DNA from: Candidatus Gastranaerophilales bacterium
GTDB taxonomy: Bacteria > Cyanobacteriota > Vampirovibrionia > Gastranaerophilales > JAILCC01
Assembly: GCA_028696075.1 (NCBI GenBank)
Contig: JAQVHS010000002.1
Span: 99,701 to 163,700 of the forward strand
Direction of reading: 5' to 3'
DNA: 64,000 nt
In this document: piece after piece, positions 53,520 through 61,286 of the stretch
How the letters are laid out: each line of letters opens with the position of its first letter
Numbering within the stretch: the first letter of the stretch is position 1
Notes under the pieces: model-generated
The model's input: only the letters and a program-made list of their open reading frames with translations
What the model was told of the DNA's origin: nothing
The model's database searches: none
Program-made: the position numbers and the translations under genes

Positions 53520-53702
53520 TTATACTACTCTAAAAAACCTTGCGCTGGTACCGCCTTCGCCGATTTTTATTCTTACTGTTCTCAGGCAGCCCGGGCATCT
53601 TCCCACATAAGCGCTGCCTTCTTTATTTTGGTATATTCTGGAATATACTCCGCAACAATCAAATTGTATTCCTAAATATTTTCTTCCTCGAAACTCTGAC
53701 AT
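53520..53702 (-). CDS. small Cys-containing conserved-type protein
   Basis: 60 residues: MSEFRGRKYLGIQFDCCGVY, then GSAYVGRCPGCLRTVRIKIG and ending ARFFRVV. The CC...CPGC arrangement suggests a single zinc or iron site. Its dense, ordered sequence and GGAAAG Shine-Dalgarno support a real gene. I recall similar short proteins in other bacteria, but no function. It lies 70 bases upstream of atpD on the same strand and might be co-transcribed. Confidence 0.7.
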   Translation of the reverse strand: MSEFRGRKYLGIQFDCCGVYSRIYQNKEGSAYVGRCPGCLRTVRIKIGEGGTSARFFRVV

Positions 53703-53882
53703 GGGCTTTCCGATTTGTAAAGTAATTATTTACATTATAAATAATTTTCAAGCCTTGATTAATCCGTTTTTCGGAGTAATTTCCTCCATCTTTGAATTTT
53801 TGTTAAGTCGTTTGTACTATATATCGAGCCAAAAAATTTTTTTCATGTTAGAATGACGATGGGAAGATATTCGGAGTTTCGA

Positions 53883-54098
53883 ATGAACAGTTTAAAGCTT
53901 ATGGCTTTAATGGGAACATATTTCGGAATATATGAAGGGGTTGGCAAAAAAAGTGTTAAGTTTGCATTACCCCGGGAGAGTATAGTATCGAGCTATAAAC
54001 AACCGCATACACAGCCTGATAATATATTAAAGTTTGACGGCTTGAATGCAAGGGCAAACTATAACATAGGAATACTAAAAGCGAAGCAGCCTAGATAA
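53883..54098 (+). CDS. small basic hypothetical protein
   Basis: 71 residues from the ATG at 53883, which has CGGAG eight bases upstream; an earlier ATG at 53853 lacks a site. Weakly hydrophobic N-terminus (LKLMALMGTYFGIYEGVG), polar basic remainder ending GILKAKQPR. No family recognised. Stands alone; a CCG/CGG hairpin (53758-53780) lies upstream. Confidence 0.5.
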   Translation: MNSLKLMALMGTYFGIYEGVGKKSVKFALPRESIVSSYKQPHTQPDNILKFDGLNARANYNIGILKAKQPR

Positions 54099-54146
54099 AG
54101 AGCAGCTTTTTTTGTGCCTGTTTACAGCAGCCTGAGTGGAGTTTTG

Positions 54147-55397
54147 TTACATAAAATTTTTGTATACGTCAGGCAGTTGACGCTCAGAGTGTGATTCTCC
54201 GGCTTTTAATCTTTTTGCTGCTTCTTCTTTGTCGTATCTGAATTTTGTGAAGAATCTTGAAACACCTGATACAAATAAACCCATAACCCCTATACTGAAT
54301 AAGAACGGTACTGATGTAATCAGAATTTTATTTTTGCAAAGTGTTTTAAATTCATCATTTATACAGGTTTTGTTTTTTGCGGCAAGATTTTTAGCTATTT
54401 CGCCAAGGTCTGCGAATTTTGGAACGCTTAAATCTTTGGCAATAAGATTTTTAAACCCTTCTTTATTTTTAAGCAGTGTTTTAAATCCTTTTTCCAATAA
54501 CTCACTGCCCGTAATTACATAAAAACCTACGAGCGGGAATCTGAACAATGTTTCAAGGAAGTTTTGTTTTCCCCTGTCCTTGGCGGATTTAAAGTACCCT
54601 GCGCCGCCTATAAGAACACAAGCTGTCAATTGACCGTTGCTTAGTGCTAGTTTACCGTTTCTTTCCGCAAAATCAAGGCTGAAGTATTTGTTAACAAATG
54701 CGGCTTTTTTAGGTGAACCGGCAAATAATTTATTTCCCGGTGCTAAAATGAATTCACCTATGTGTTTTAATACTTTGGAATTTTGACCTTTTTTAACCAA
54801 AAGCAAAGAAGTTGCCAGACATCCGCCAAATACAGCCGCTGCGCCCGCTATGTTTTTTATTGCACTGTTTTTAACTTTTTTCTGTCTTTGCTCGGTTTCG
54901 GTTTTATCTTTGTTAAGGTTTGCAATATTATTAAAATCCCCTTGCTTGAAAAGTTTTAAAGTAAAGAGATTTTTTGCAAATGTTAAAGAATATTCAAGCA
55001 GCGGGATTGCCATAGCTCCAAGCGCTATAGCCGCTTTTACAGGCATGATTTTGTCCGCGTTTTCTTTGGAAGTTGTTTTTACCAATTCTGTATAAGGAGT
55101 AGAAACCAAAGGTTTTAAGTTTTGTGCCAGTTTCTTGGAATAAATTTTTCTAAATACATTTTCGCCCAAAATTTTCGGGCAATAGTAAACTAAGAAACTT
55201 TCCGTAAGTTCTAAAAATGATGTTTCAGCCAGGTCTGCCCTGCTTCTTGCAAAAATAGCTTTGGGAGCAAGATTTGTAAGTGTATCCTGTGCAAATCTTG
55301 TGTTTGATAAATTCGAACCCGCTTCTTGTTTTATCAGGAATTTTGTAATCAATTTTGTTGTATATGGCAATTTATTTATTAAATTTACTGGTTGCAT
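54147..55397 (-). CDS. Trp-free membrane protein behind a Trp-codon attenuator
   Basis: 416 residues, no recognised family. Hydrophobic segments at about 120-145 (KAAIALGAMAIPLLEYSL), 183-205 (IKNIAGAAAVFGGCLATSL), 260-275, 290-305 and 363-390 (ILITSVPFLFSIGVMGLFV). Lys-rich, without a single Trp residue. C-terminus is charged (KEEAAKRLKAGE). The start lies 29 bases after the T run of the attenuator terminator at 55426-55463, so its transcription should depend on read-through. It has no visible link to tryptophan metabolism. Confidence 0.75.
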   Translation of the reverse strand: MQPVNLINKLPYTTKLITKFLIKQEAGSNLSNTRFAQDTLTNLAPKAIFARSRADLAETSFLELTESFLVYYCPKILGENVFRKIYSKKLAQNLKPLVSTPYTELVKTTSKENADKIMPVKAAIALGAMAIPLLEYSLTFAKNLFTLKLFKQGDFNNIANLNKDKTETEQRQKKVKNSAIKNIAGAAAVFGGCLATSLLLVKKGQNSKVLKHIGEFILAPGNKLFAGSPKKAAFVNKYFSLDFAERNGKLALSNGQLTACVLIGGAGYFKSAKDRGKQNFLETLFRFPLVGFYVITGSELLEKGFKTLLKNKEGFKNLIAKDLSVPKFADLGEIAKNLAAKNKTCINDEFKTLCKNKILITSVPFLFSIGVMGLFVSGVSRFFTKFRYDKEEAAKRLKAGESHSERQLPDVYKNFM

Positions 55398-55425
55398 TCT
55401 TAAACTCTTTCGTTAAATAATCGAC

Positions 55426-55463
55426 AAAAAAACAGCTTGCGCAAAAAAGTGCAAGCTGTTTTT
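55426..55463 (-). terminator. attenuator terminator (3:4 helix)
   Basis: AACAGCTTGC / GCAAGCTGTT stem, ten-base loop, flanked by A and T runs; could also work on the plus strand. Confidence 0.85.
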
Positions 55464-55484
55464 AAAAAACTGTTTTGTTAATAT

Positions 55485-55565
55485 TTAACGCCAACAAAAT
55501 CCGCTTGCACTGTTTGCAAGCCACCACCAAGAGTTATTTTTTTGATTTTGTTGTAAATTAATCAT
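55485..55565 (-). CDS. 26-residue leader peptide with WWW
   Basis: Starts MINLQQNQKNNS, then WWW, and ends LANSASGFCWR before TAA. AAGGAAA lies eight bases before the ATG. Four of 26 residues are Trp in an AT-rich genome, which is very unlikely by chance. The Trp codons directly precede segment 1 of the attenuator. Likely a regulatory leader peptide; an independent small peptide with its own terminator is the alternative. Confidence 0.65.
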   Translation of the reverse strand: MINLQQNQKNNSWWWLANSASGFCWR

Positions 55566-55682
55566 GCTTTTAATTTCCTTTACCTGTCTATAATAATACA
55601 AGAAGATAAAAAAATTTGCTAGTGTACTTTTGGATTATTTAGAAACTTTAATAATAATTAACAGCCGAAAATTTTTCAGGTT

Positions 55683-56570
55683 CTACGAACAGTATGCATA
55701 AATATCATTTTGCAGGCATAAATCTTTTAGTCTTCTTAATGCCCTGATTTCTGTTTGCCTTACGCATTCTTTTGTGATGCCGTAGATTTTGCCGATTTCA
55801 TCCAGTGTTTTTTTGGCGGTTTCACCTAATCCGAATCTTAATCTTATAACTTCTTTTTCCCTGTCTTTTAAACAGCCCATTATTTGATAAATATCCCTTT
55901 TTAGATTGGCAAATTCTGCGTTAACAGTGGTGTTCGCATTTTCATCAGCAATGATTTCCGCCAGCGTTAACACTTTATCACACGATGTATCGCTCGGAGT
56001 CTCCAAAGATACGGATTGATTAAATGCGCCCATATATTCCTCGAGTTTTTCAGCGGAAATTTTCATTCTGCTTGCCATATCTCTCACGGATAGGCTCGTA
56101 TTGGTTTCTTTTTCTATTTTGGCTTTTAATTTTGAATACTTGCCTAAAATCTCCTGAACATAAACCGGTACCTTGACGCAGCCTGATTGTTCCGAGATTG
56201 CTTTGAGTACCGCCTGTTTAATCCACCAGGTTGCATAGGTGCTGAATTTGTAGCCGTATTTATAATTGTATTTGTCTATAGCCACCATTAGTCCGACATT
56301 CGCCTCCTGGATTAGATCAAATAAACTCATGTTAGGATTTTTGATTTTCAGGGCAATGTTTGCCGCCAGCCTTAAATTCGCTTCGGTTAATTTTTTTCTG
56401 GCGTTCATATCGCCCCGTTTAATTCTTTTAGCCAGTTCAATCTCTTCTTCTGTAGTAAGTATGGTGATTTTTGAAATTTCATTAAGATACTTTTGGGTAA
56501 AATTTTCACTTTTTGAATTAAAGTAAACGACTTTTGCAGGATTTTGCATAGCAACTTTACATTTCTTCAT
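55683..56570 (-). CDS. sigma-70 family RNA polymerase sigma factor (SigA/group 2 like)
   Basis: 295 residues, lacking region 1.1. Region 1.2/2: ILTTEEEIELAKRIKRGD, EANLRLAANIA, LIQEANVGLMVAIDKYNY, then FSTYATWWIKQAVLKAI (2.3-2.4). Region 3: SVRDMASRMKIS. Region 4: LKDREKEVIRLRFGL and TLDEIGKIYGITKECVRQTE, the -35 recognition helix. At this length it is likely a second, non-primary group 2 sigma. AAGGAGATC before the ATG. The attenuator unit lies 118 bases downstream. Confidence 0.92.
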   Translation of the reverse strand: MKKCKVAMQNPAKVVYFNSKSENFTQKYLNEISKITILTTEEEIELAKRIKRGDMNARKKLTEANLRLAANIALKIKNPNMSLFDLIQEANVGLMVAIDKYNYKYGYKFSTYATWWIKQAVLKAISEQSGCVKVPVYVQEILGKYSKLKAKIEKETNTSLSVRDMASRMKISAEKLEEYMGAFNQSVSLETPSDTSCDKVLTLAEIIADENANTTVNAEFANLKRDIYQIMGCLKDREKEVIRLRFGLGETAKKTLDEIGKIYGITKECVRQTEIRALRRLKDLCLQNDIYAYCS

Positions 56571-56662
56571 AACCAGATCTCCTTAACAACCAGAAAAACA
56601 CACAACAAATAAGCCCCTGAAAATACTTGTTTATAGGGATAAAAACAATATAGTATATCAAC

Positions 56663-56692
56663 CTTATATAATAAATATATCAGATAAGTCAA
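56663..56692 (-). promoter_or_regulatory. candidate promoter of the sigma factor gene
   Basis: Minus strand TTGACT (56687-56692) and TATAAG (56663-56668), spacer 18, about 90 bases before the start codon. Confidence 0.5.
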
Positions 56693-56813
56693 CAAATCAC
56701 AAGTGTTTTTGTAACAAATGTTAAGAAATCGTTGCAAAAATGACAAAAAGGCTTAATATTTCTTAATAAAATTTTCTTCATCTGTTTTTTATTTTTTGTC
56801 GGATAATGTAGTT

Positions 56814-57800
56814 ATGAAAGCGATTGTAGTAAAAAATAAACGATTAATAGCAGAAGATATTCCAAAGCCTGTTCTTGATAAAAAAGGTGCGCTTATAAGA
56901 GTTTTGGGCTGCGGGCTTTGCGGTTCTGATATTGTAAAATTCAAGCATAATTTGGTAAAAGACGGCACAGTACTCGGGCATGAAGTTGTTGGCGAAATTG
57001 CCGAAATTAATGTTGAAAGTGATTTAAAAGTCGGGGATAAAGTGGCTGTTGCCCACCATTACCCGTGTTTTGAGTGCAATTTTTGCAGGCATGGGAATTA
57101 TTCCATGTGCGCTGTGTTTAAGAATTCGAACATAACCCCCGGCGGTTTTTGTGAATATATTACGGTTGATGAAAACCACCTTAAATATACTGTTTTTAAG
57201 ATTCCTGATGATTTGAGCTTAGCAGAGGCGTCTTTTACGGAGCCTGTAGCATGCTGCGTCAGAGCTGTGCGCAGGGCGGATTTTCTTAAAGGTGATAAAG
57301 CGGCTGTAGTCGGTTTGGGGTCTATTGGGGTTTTAATGGGTCAGACGGCTAAAGTCTTTGGGGCAAAGGTCGTCGGGCTTGATATCAGAGAAGATAGGCT
57401 CGAAATTGCAAAACAGCATGGCTTTGATGAAGTTATTAATTCGCTTTCTTTTGACGAAGAATTAAAGGCTGATGTTGTCTTTTTAACTTCAGGAGCTGAT
57501 GCTACGGTTGATTTAGCTCTGAAATGCGTCCGAAATGGCGGTAAAATCATTGTATTCGCAAGTGTTAACGATGATAAGACCGCTTTTTCAAATAATGAAA
57601 TATATTACAGAGAGCTTACAGTGCTTGGGAGCTATTCCCCCGGTCCAGAGGATTTAAAACTTGCGTTTGAAATGATAAAAGATAAAAAAATTCTCGTTAA
57701 AAGTCTTTCTTGTGTGTATAATTTATTAGAACTGGAACATGCACTTAAAGATACTTTGGATAACAGGATATTAAAAGCATTTGTGAGAGTGAGTGAATAG
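56814..57800 (+). CDS. zinc-dependent medium-chain alcohol/polyol dehydrogenase
   Basis: 328 residues from the ATG at 56814. Catalytic zinc ligands in LGCGLCGSD and GHEVVGEI; structural zinc cysteines in CFECNFCRHGNYSMC; Rossmann motif VVGLGSIGVLMG. NAD(P)-dependent oxidation of a secondary alcohol or polyol (sorbitol or threonine dehydrogenase-like); the substrate is not clear. Its stop lies one base before the next ATG, so it forms an operon with a second enzyme of the same family. Confidence 0.88.
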   Translation: MKAIVVKNKRLIAEDIPKPVLDKKGALIRVLGCGLCGSDIVKFKHNLVKDGTVLGHEVVGEIAEINVESDLKVGDKVAVAHHYPCFECNFCRHGNYSMCAVFKNSNITPGGFCEYITVDENHLKYTVFKIPDDLSLAEASFTEPVACCVRAVRRADFLKGDKAAVVGLGSIGVLMGQTAKVFGAKVVGLDIREDRLEIAKQHGFDEVINSLSFDEELKADVVFLTSGADATVDLALKCVRNGGKIIVFASVNDDKTAFSNNEIYYRELTVLGSYSPGPEDLKLAFEMIKDKKILVKSLSCVYNLLELEHALKDTLDNRILKAFVRVSE

Positions 57801-57801
57801 A

Positions 57802-58839
57802 ATGAAAATGAATGCCGTAATGTATTACGGACCAAACGATGTAAGATATGAACAGGTTGATGTGCCTGAAATTAATGACGACGAAGTATTGGTAAAAGTC
57901 GACAGCGCACTCACTTGCGGTACTGATATAAAAACCTATAAACGCGGTCATCCCGTATTGATTAAAACTATTCCGTCCGGTTTTGGGCATGAGTTTGCCG
58001 GAACTATAGAACAGTTGGGCAAAAATGTTCGGGGCTTCAATATCGGCGACAGGGTAGTAGCGGCTAACAGCGCACCTTGCGCAGAGTGTTTTTATTGCAA
58101 AATCGGTGAATATAACCTTTGTGAGAATATAGAATTTTTAAACGGAGCTTACGCAGAATATGTTAAAATCCCTGCAAGAATAGTAAAGCATAATCTTTTA
58201 AAAATACCTGAGGGTGTGAGTTTTGAAGAAGCTGCTTTTGTAGAACCGTTGGCAAATGTGGTACATGGCGCCGAGCGTACGCAGATTTTACCCGGTATGA
58301 CAGTGGGTATCGTGGGGCTTGGGCCTATCGGATTGATGTTTGTTAAAATGGCAAAGCTTAAAGGCGCTACCGTTATAGCTGCGGGCAGAAACCCGTTGAA
58401 GCTTAAACTTGCGCAGGAATTTGGCGGTGCCGACCATATTATTAATTTATCCGAAAATGAAAATCCGGAACATTTGTTTAAAGATTTAACGCCTGAAAAA
58501 AAAGGATTGGACATAGTTGTAGAGGCTGTAGGTTTGCCTGAAATTTGGGAAAGAATGTTTTCGCTGACAAGAAAGGGCGGTACAATCCACTTGTTTGGCG
58601 GCTGCAAACAGGGAACGCAGGTAAAAATAGATACCAGACGGCTTCATTACGATGAAATTAAAGTGATGAGTGTTTTTCACCATACCCCGCTTTTTGTCAA
58701 AGAATCCTTGCGTTTGATTTCAGAGAAAAAAATTGATGTCAAAAAGTTAATTACACATACCTTGTCAATCAAAGATATTGATAAGGCGATTAAACTCCAT
58801 GATGAAGGCAAAGCTATAAAAGTACTAATGAAACCTTAA
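57802..58839 (+). CDS. zinc-dependent medium-chain alcohol/polyol dehydrogenase, second copy
   Basis: 346 residues from the ATG at 57802 (another ATG at 57808). Zinc ligands in ALTCGTDIKTY and GFGHEFAGTIE; structural cysteines in CAECFYCKIGEYNLC; Rossmann VGIVGLGPIGLMFV. Closest in style to sorbitol/threonine dehydrogenases. Diverged from the upstream gene, so the two may act on different alcohols or on successive steps. The TPR gene follows after nine bases. Confidence 0.88.
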   Translation: MKMNAVMYYGPNDVRYEQVDVPEINDDEVLVKVDSALTCGTDIKTYKRGHPVLIKTIPSGFGHEFAGTIEQLGKNVRGFNIGDRVVAANSAPCAECFYCKIGEYNLCENIEFLNGAYAEYVKIPARIVKHNLLKIPEGVSFEEAAFVEPLANVVHGAERTQILPGMTVGIVGLGPIGLMFVKMAKLKGATVIAAGRNPLKLKLAQEFGGADHIINLSENENPEHLFKDLTPEKKGLDIVVEAVGLPEIWERMFSLTRKGGTIHLFGGCKQGTQVKIDTRRLHYDEIKVMSVFHHTPLFVKESLRLISEKKIDVKKLITHTLSIKDIDKAIKLHDEGKAIKVLMKP

Positions 58840-58847
58840 GAGGGATT

Positions 58848-59666
58848 ATGATTAGAATTATTTTAATATTTTTAGTTATGTTGCTGCCGTTTTCGGCTTA
58901 TGCCCAAGAGAGTGATTCCGCTGCGTTAAAAATCTATATTTCTGATACATCTTATGTTTATCAGGACAAGTCTTTGCTGGCTTTGAAAAATCTGATTTTA
59001 AACGATAAGCCGCAAGAAGCAGTTCAGCTTGCAGTGCAGCTTAAGCCAAAATTTAAAGACAATTCTGATTATTATGTTTTGTTGTATGAACTTGCTATCC
59101 GGGAGAATAATTTTGAGGCGGCAAAATCCGCTGTTCAAATTTTTGAAAAAATCAGTAATAAAGGGTATGAAACCGGTCTTTTATGGGGCGATTTTTACTT
59201 AAATCAGGCTATGGCATCGCAAACCGAAGAGTGGAGGGAGTTTTATTTAAAACGGGCGAAAATTTGTTATACAAGCGCAATGACATTAAGTCCTGCCCGT
59301 CCTGAAGCCGTCTTGGCTATGGTAAAGTATTTTATAGAAACCAAAAATTACCCGGATGCATTTGAAAAGGCGTTGGAGGCTAAGGAGTTAAATATTAATT
59401 ATCCTGAGACTTATTATTATTTGGGGCAAATTTATTTAATAAATAAAGATTACATTTCTTCTCTTAATAACTTTAATATATATATTAAAAAAACACCGTA
59501 TAGAAACTATTACGTTCATTATATTTTGGGTACGCTTTATGATAAACTTGCCGAAAGCAATAAGGCACGGGAAGAATACCTGAAAGCGCTTGAAATTAAC
59601 CCTGATGCGCAGGCGCTTGCAGAGTTCAAACTTGAGCATGAAGAGCCGAAACTCGAACAGCTGTGA
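58848..59666 (+). CDS. exported TPR protein
   Basis: 272 residues. Signal peptide IRIILIFLVMLLPFSAYAQ, cleaved near residue 20. Then tetratricopeptide-like helix pairs: DNSDYYVLLYELAIRENNFE, PEAVLAMVKYFIETKNYPDA, PETYYYLGQIYLINKDYISS and the clear TPR YYVHYILGTLYDKLAESNK. Likely periplasmic scaffold. Third gene of the dehydrogenase operon by spacing. Confidence 0.85.
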   Translation: MIRIILIFLVMLLPFSAYAQESDSAALKIYISDTSYVYQDKSLLALKNLILNDKPQEAVQLAVQLKPKFKDNSDYYVLLYELAIRENNFEAAKSAVQIFEKISNKGYETGLLWGDFYLNQAMASQTEEWREFYLKRAKICYTSAMTLSPARPEAVLAMVKYFIETKNYPDAFEKALEAKELNINYPETYYYLGQIYLINKDYISSLNNFNIYIKKTPYRNYYVHYILGTLYDKLAESNKAREEYLKALEINPDAQALAEFKLEHEEPKLEQL

Positions 59667-59771
59667 TAAATTTTGAAACAGATTGGGCTTTTGGCGATTT
59701 TTCCGGTATTCTGATGGACATTTTGTTCTAAATATTTTATACTTGAGGAGTACTATGTAGAGGTGTTTTTA

Positions 59772-61256
59772 ATGGAAATTAAGGCTCAACAAACAAGCGT
59801 AATAGACGTAGCTTGTGATGTTTTGATAATTAATCTTTTTGAAGGGGTCAAAATCCCGGGAGGGGCTACAGGTGTAGTTGATAATACACTTGGCGGTATT
59901 ATTACAAATTATGTGATTAAAGAACAAGGATTTAGCGGTAAGTTTGCCGATACTTATGTGCTTGATACAAACGGAAAAATTCCCGCTAAAAAAGTTTTAA
60001 TTATCGGGCTTGGAAAGCAGGAAGATTTTGATTTGAATAAATTAATTATTCTCTCGTCTAAAATGATAAGAAAATGCGAGGGAATACTGAATGCAAAAAA
60101 AATAGCAACCATCCTTCATGGCGGCGGATTGGCTGCGCTTGATGCTAAATGCTGTGCTAAAGCCATTACTACAGGCTTAATGATTGGTGCTTACAAGTTT
60201 AATAAGTATAAATCAGAAAAACAGGAAGATAAAAGCATAGATGAAGTTATTATTGTTGAGCAAGACCCGGCTAAAGTAGAGAAGATTAAAGAAGGTATGG
60301 CAAATGCAAAATCTGTAGCTAATGCGGTGAATTTTGCAAAAGATTTGGTAAACGAACCTGCTTCTTATATGACTCCTGACAGGATAGCCGAGATTGCTAC
60401 CGATATGAAAAAAATTGAAACACGTATTATTGACGAAGATGAAGCAAGACAAATGGGTATGGGTGCTTTTCTCGCTGTAGGAAAAGGCAGCAGTAAATCT
60501 CCCGTGTTTATTCATATGAAATACAGACCTTCAAAAAAGAAAAAATCTATTGCAATTGTCGGCAAAGGCATAACTTTTGACAGCGGCGGTCTGGACTTGA
60601 AGCCTACTGCGGGTATGGCGACAATGAAGGGAGATATGGCTGGCGCTGCCTGTGTTTTAGGTGTTTTTAAAGCGCTTATAGAATTAAACCCTAACGTTGA
60701 AGTCCATGGAGTTATTGCAGCTTGCGAAAATATGCCTGGCTCCAGAGCTTACAAACCGGGTGATATTCTAACAGCTATGAACGGTAAAACAATAGAAGTT
60801 GATAACACAGATGCAGAGGGACGTTTGACGTTGGCGGATGCGCTTTCTTATGCCGTTGATTTGAATGTTGATGAAGTTATTGATATAGCTACCCTTACAG
60901 GCGCCTGCTCTGTTGCTTTAGGCGCGCTTAATTCAGGTGTTTTCGGCAATAACCGGGAATTAATTGACGATATTATTGAAGCCTCTAAACAAGCCGGCGA
61001 GCATTTGTGGCAAATGCCTATGGATGAAGAATATTTTGAAGATTTAAAAAGTGATATAGCCGATTTTAAAAATTCCGGCTCAAGAGGAGGCGGTGCTTCC
61101 GGCGCTGCTTTGTTCCTAAAACAATTTGTGGGAGAAATTCCATGGGTACACCTTGATATAGCAGGTACTTCTATAATTTCTAAAGACCTGCGGGAAAACA
61201 AAAAAGGACCAACAGGAGTTGGGGTAAGAACCTTAATAAACTATATTTGCAGTTAA
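59772..61256 (+). CDS. pepA: leucyl aminopeptidase (M17)
   Basis: 494 residues from the ATG at 59772, with AGAGGTG at Shine-Dalgarno distance. Cytosolic hexameric zinc exopeptidase. Active-site and metal residues lie in VGKGITFDSGGLDLKP (Lys and Asp), MKGDMAGAACV and NTDAEGRLTLADAL (Asp, Glu, Arg). The N-terminal domain of about 170 residues is the usual macro-like fold. PepA proteins in some bacteria also bind DNA. Confidence 0.96.
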   Translation: MEIKAQQTSVIDVACDVLIINLFEGVKIPGGATGVVDNTLGGIITNYVIKEQGFSGKFADTYVLDTNGKIPAKKVLIIGLGKQEDFDLNKLIILSSKMIRKCEGILNAKKIATILHGGGLAALDAKCCAKAITTGLMIGAYKFNKYKSEKQEDKSIDEVIIVEQDPAKVEKIKEGMANAKSVANAVNFAKDLVNEPASYMTPDRIAEIATDMKKIETRIIDEDEARQMGMGAFLAVGKGSSKSPVFIHMKYRPSKKKKSIAIVGKGITFDSGGLDLKPTAGMATMKGDMAGAACVLGVFKALIELNPNVEVHGVIAACENMPGSRAYKPGDILTAMNGKTIEVDNTDAEGRLTLADALSYAVDLNVDEVIDIATLTGACSVALGALNSGVFGNNRELIDDIIEASKQAGEHLWQMPMDEEYFEDLKSDIADFKNSGSRGGGASGAALFLKQFVGEIPWVHLDIAGTSIISKDLRENKKGPTGVGVRTLINYICS

Positions 61257-61286
61257 AGACCGACGGTTAAAAAGGTAAAAGTAAGA

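Larger units (their letters stand above)
55426..55565 (-). promoter_or_regulatory. putative tryptophan-responsive transcription attenuator
   Basis: Minus strand, 5' to 3': leader ORF with three Trp codons (55521-55529). Segment 1 is GCTTGCA (55521-55515), segment 2 GTGCAAGC (55510-55503), segment 3 AACAGCTTGCAC (55460-55449), segment 4 GCAAGCTGTT (55440-55431) then TTTTT. Pairings 1:2 (7 bp), 2:3 (8 bp) and 3:4 (10 bp) exclude one another. A ribosome stalled at the Trp codons would cover segment 1 and favour 2:3, i.e. read-through. This is the classical trp attenuation logic. Confidence 0.7.

Noticed and set aside
55568-55682. A terminator directly after the sigma factor gene
   Set aside because: The CCTGAAAA/TTTTCGG pairing near 55668 is imperfect with no T run; the attenuator terminator is the first clear one.
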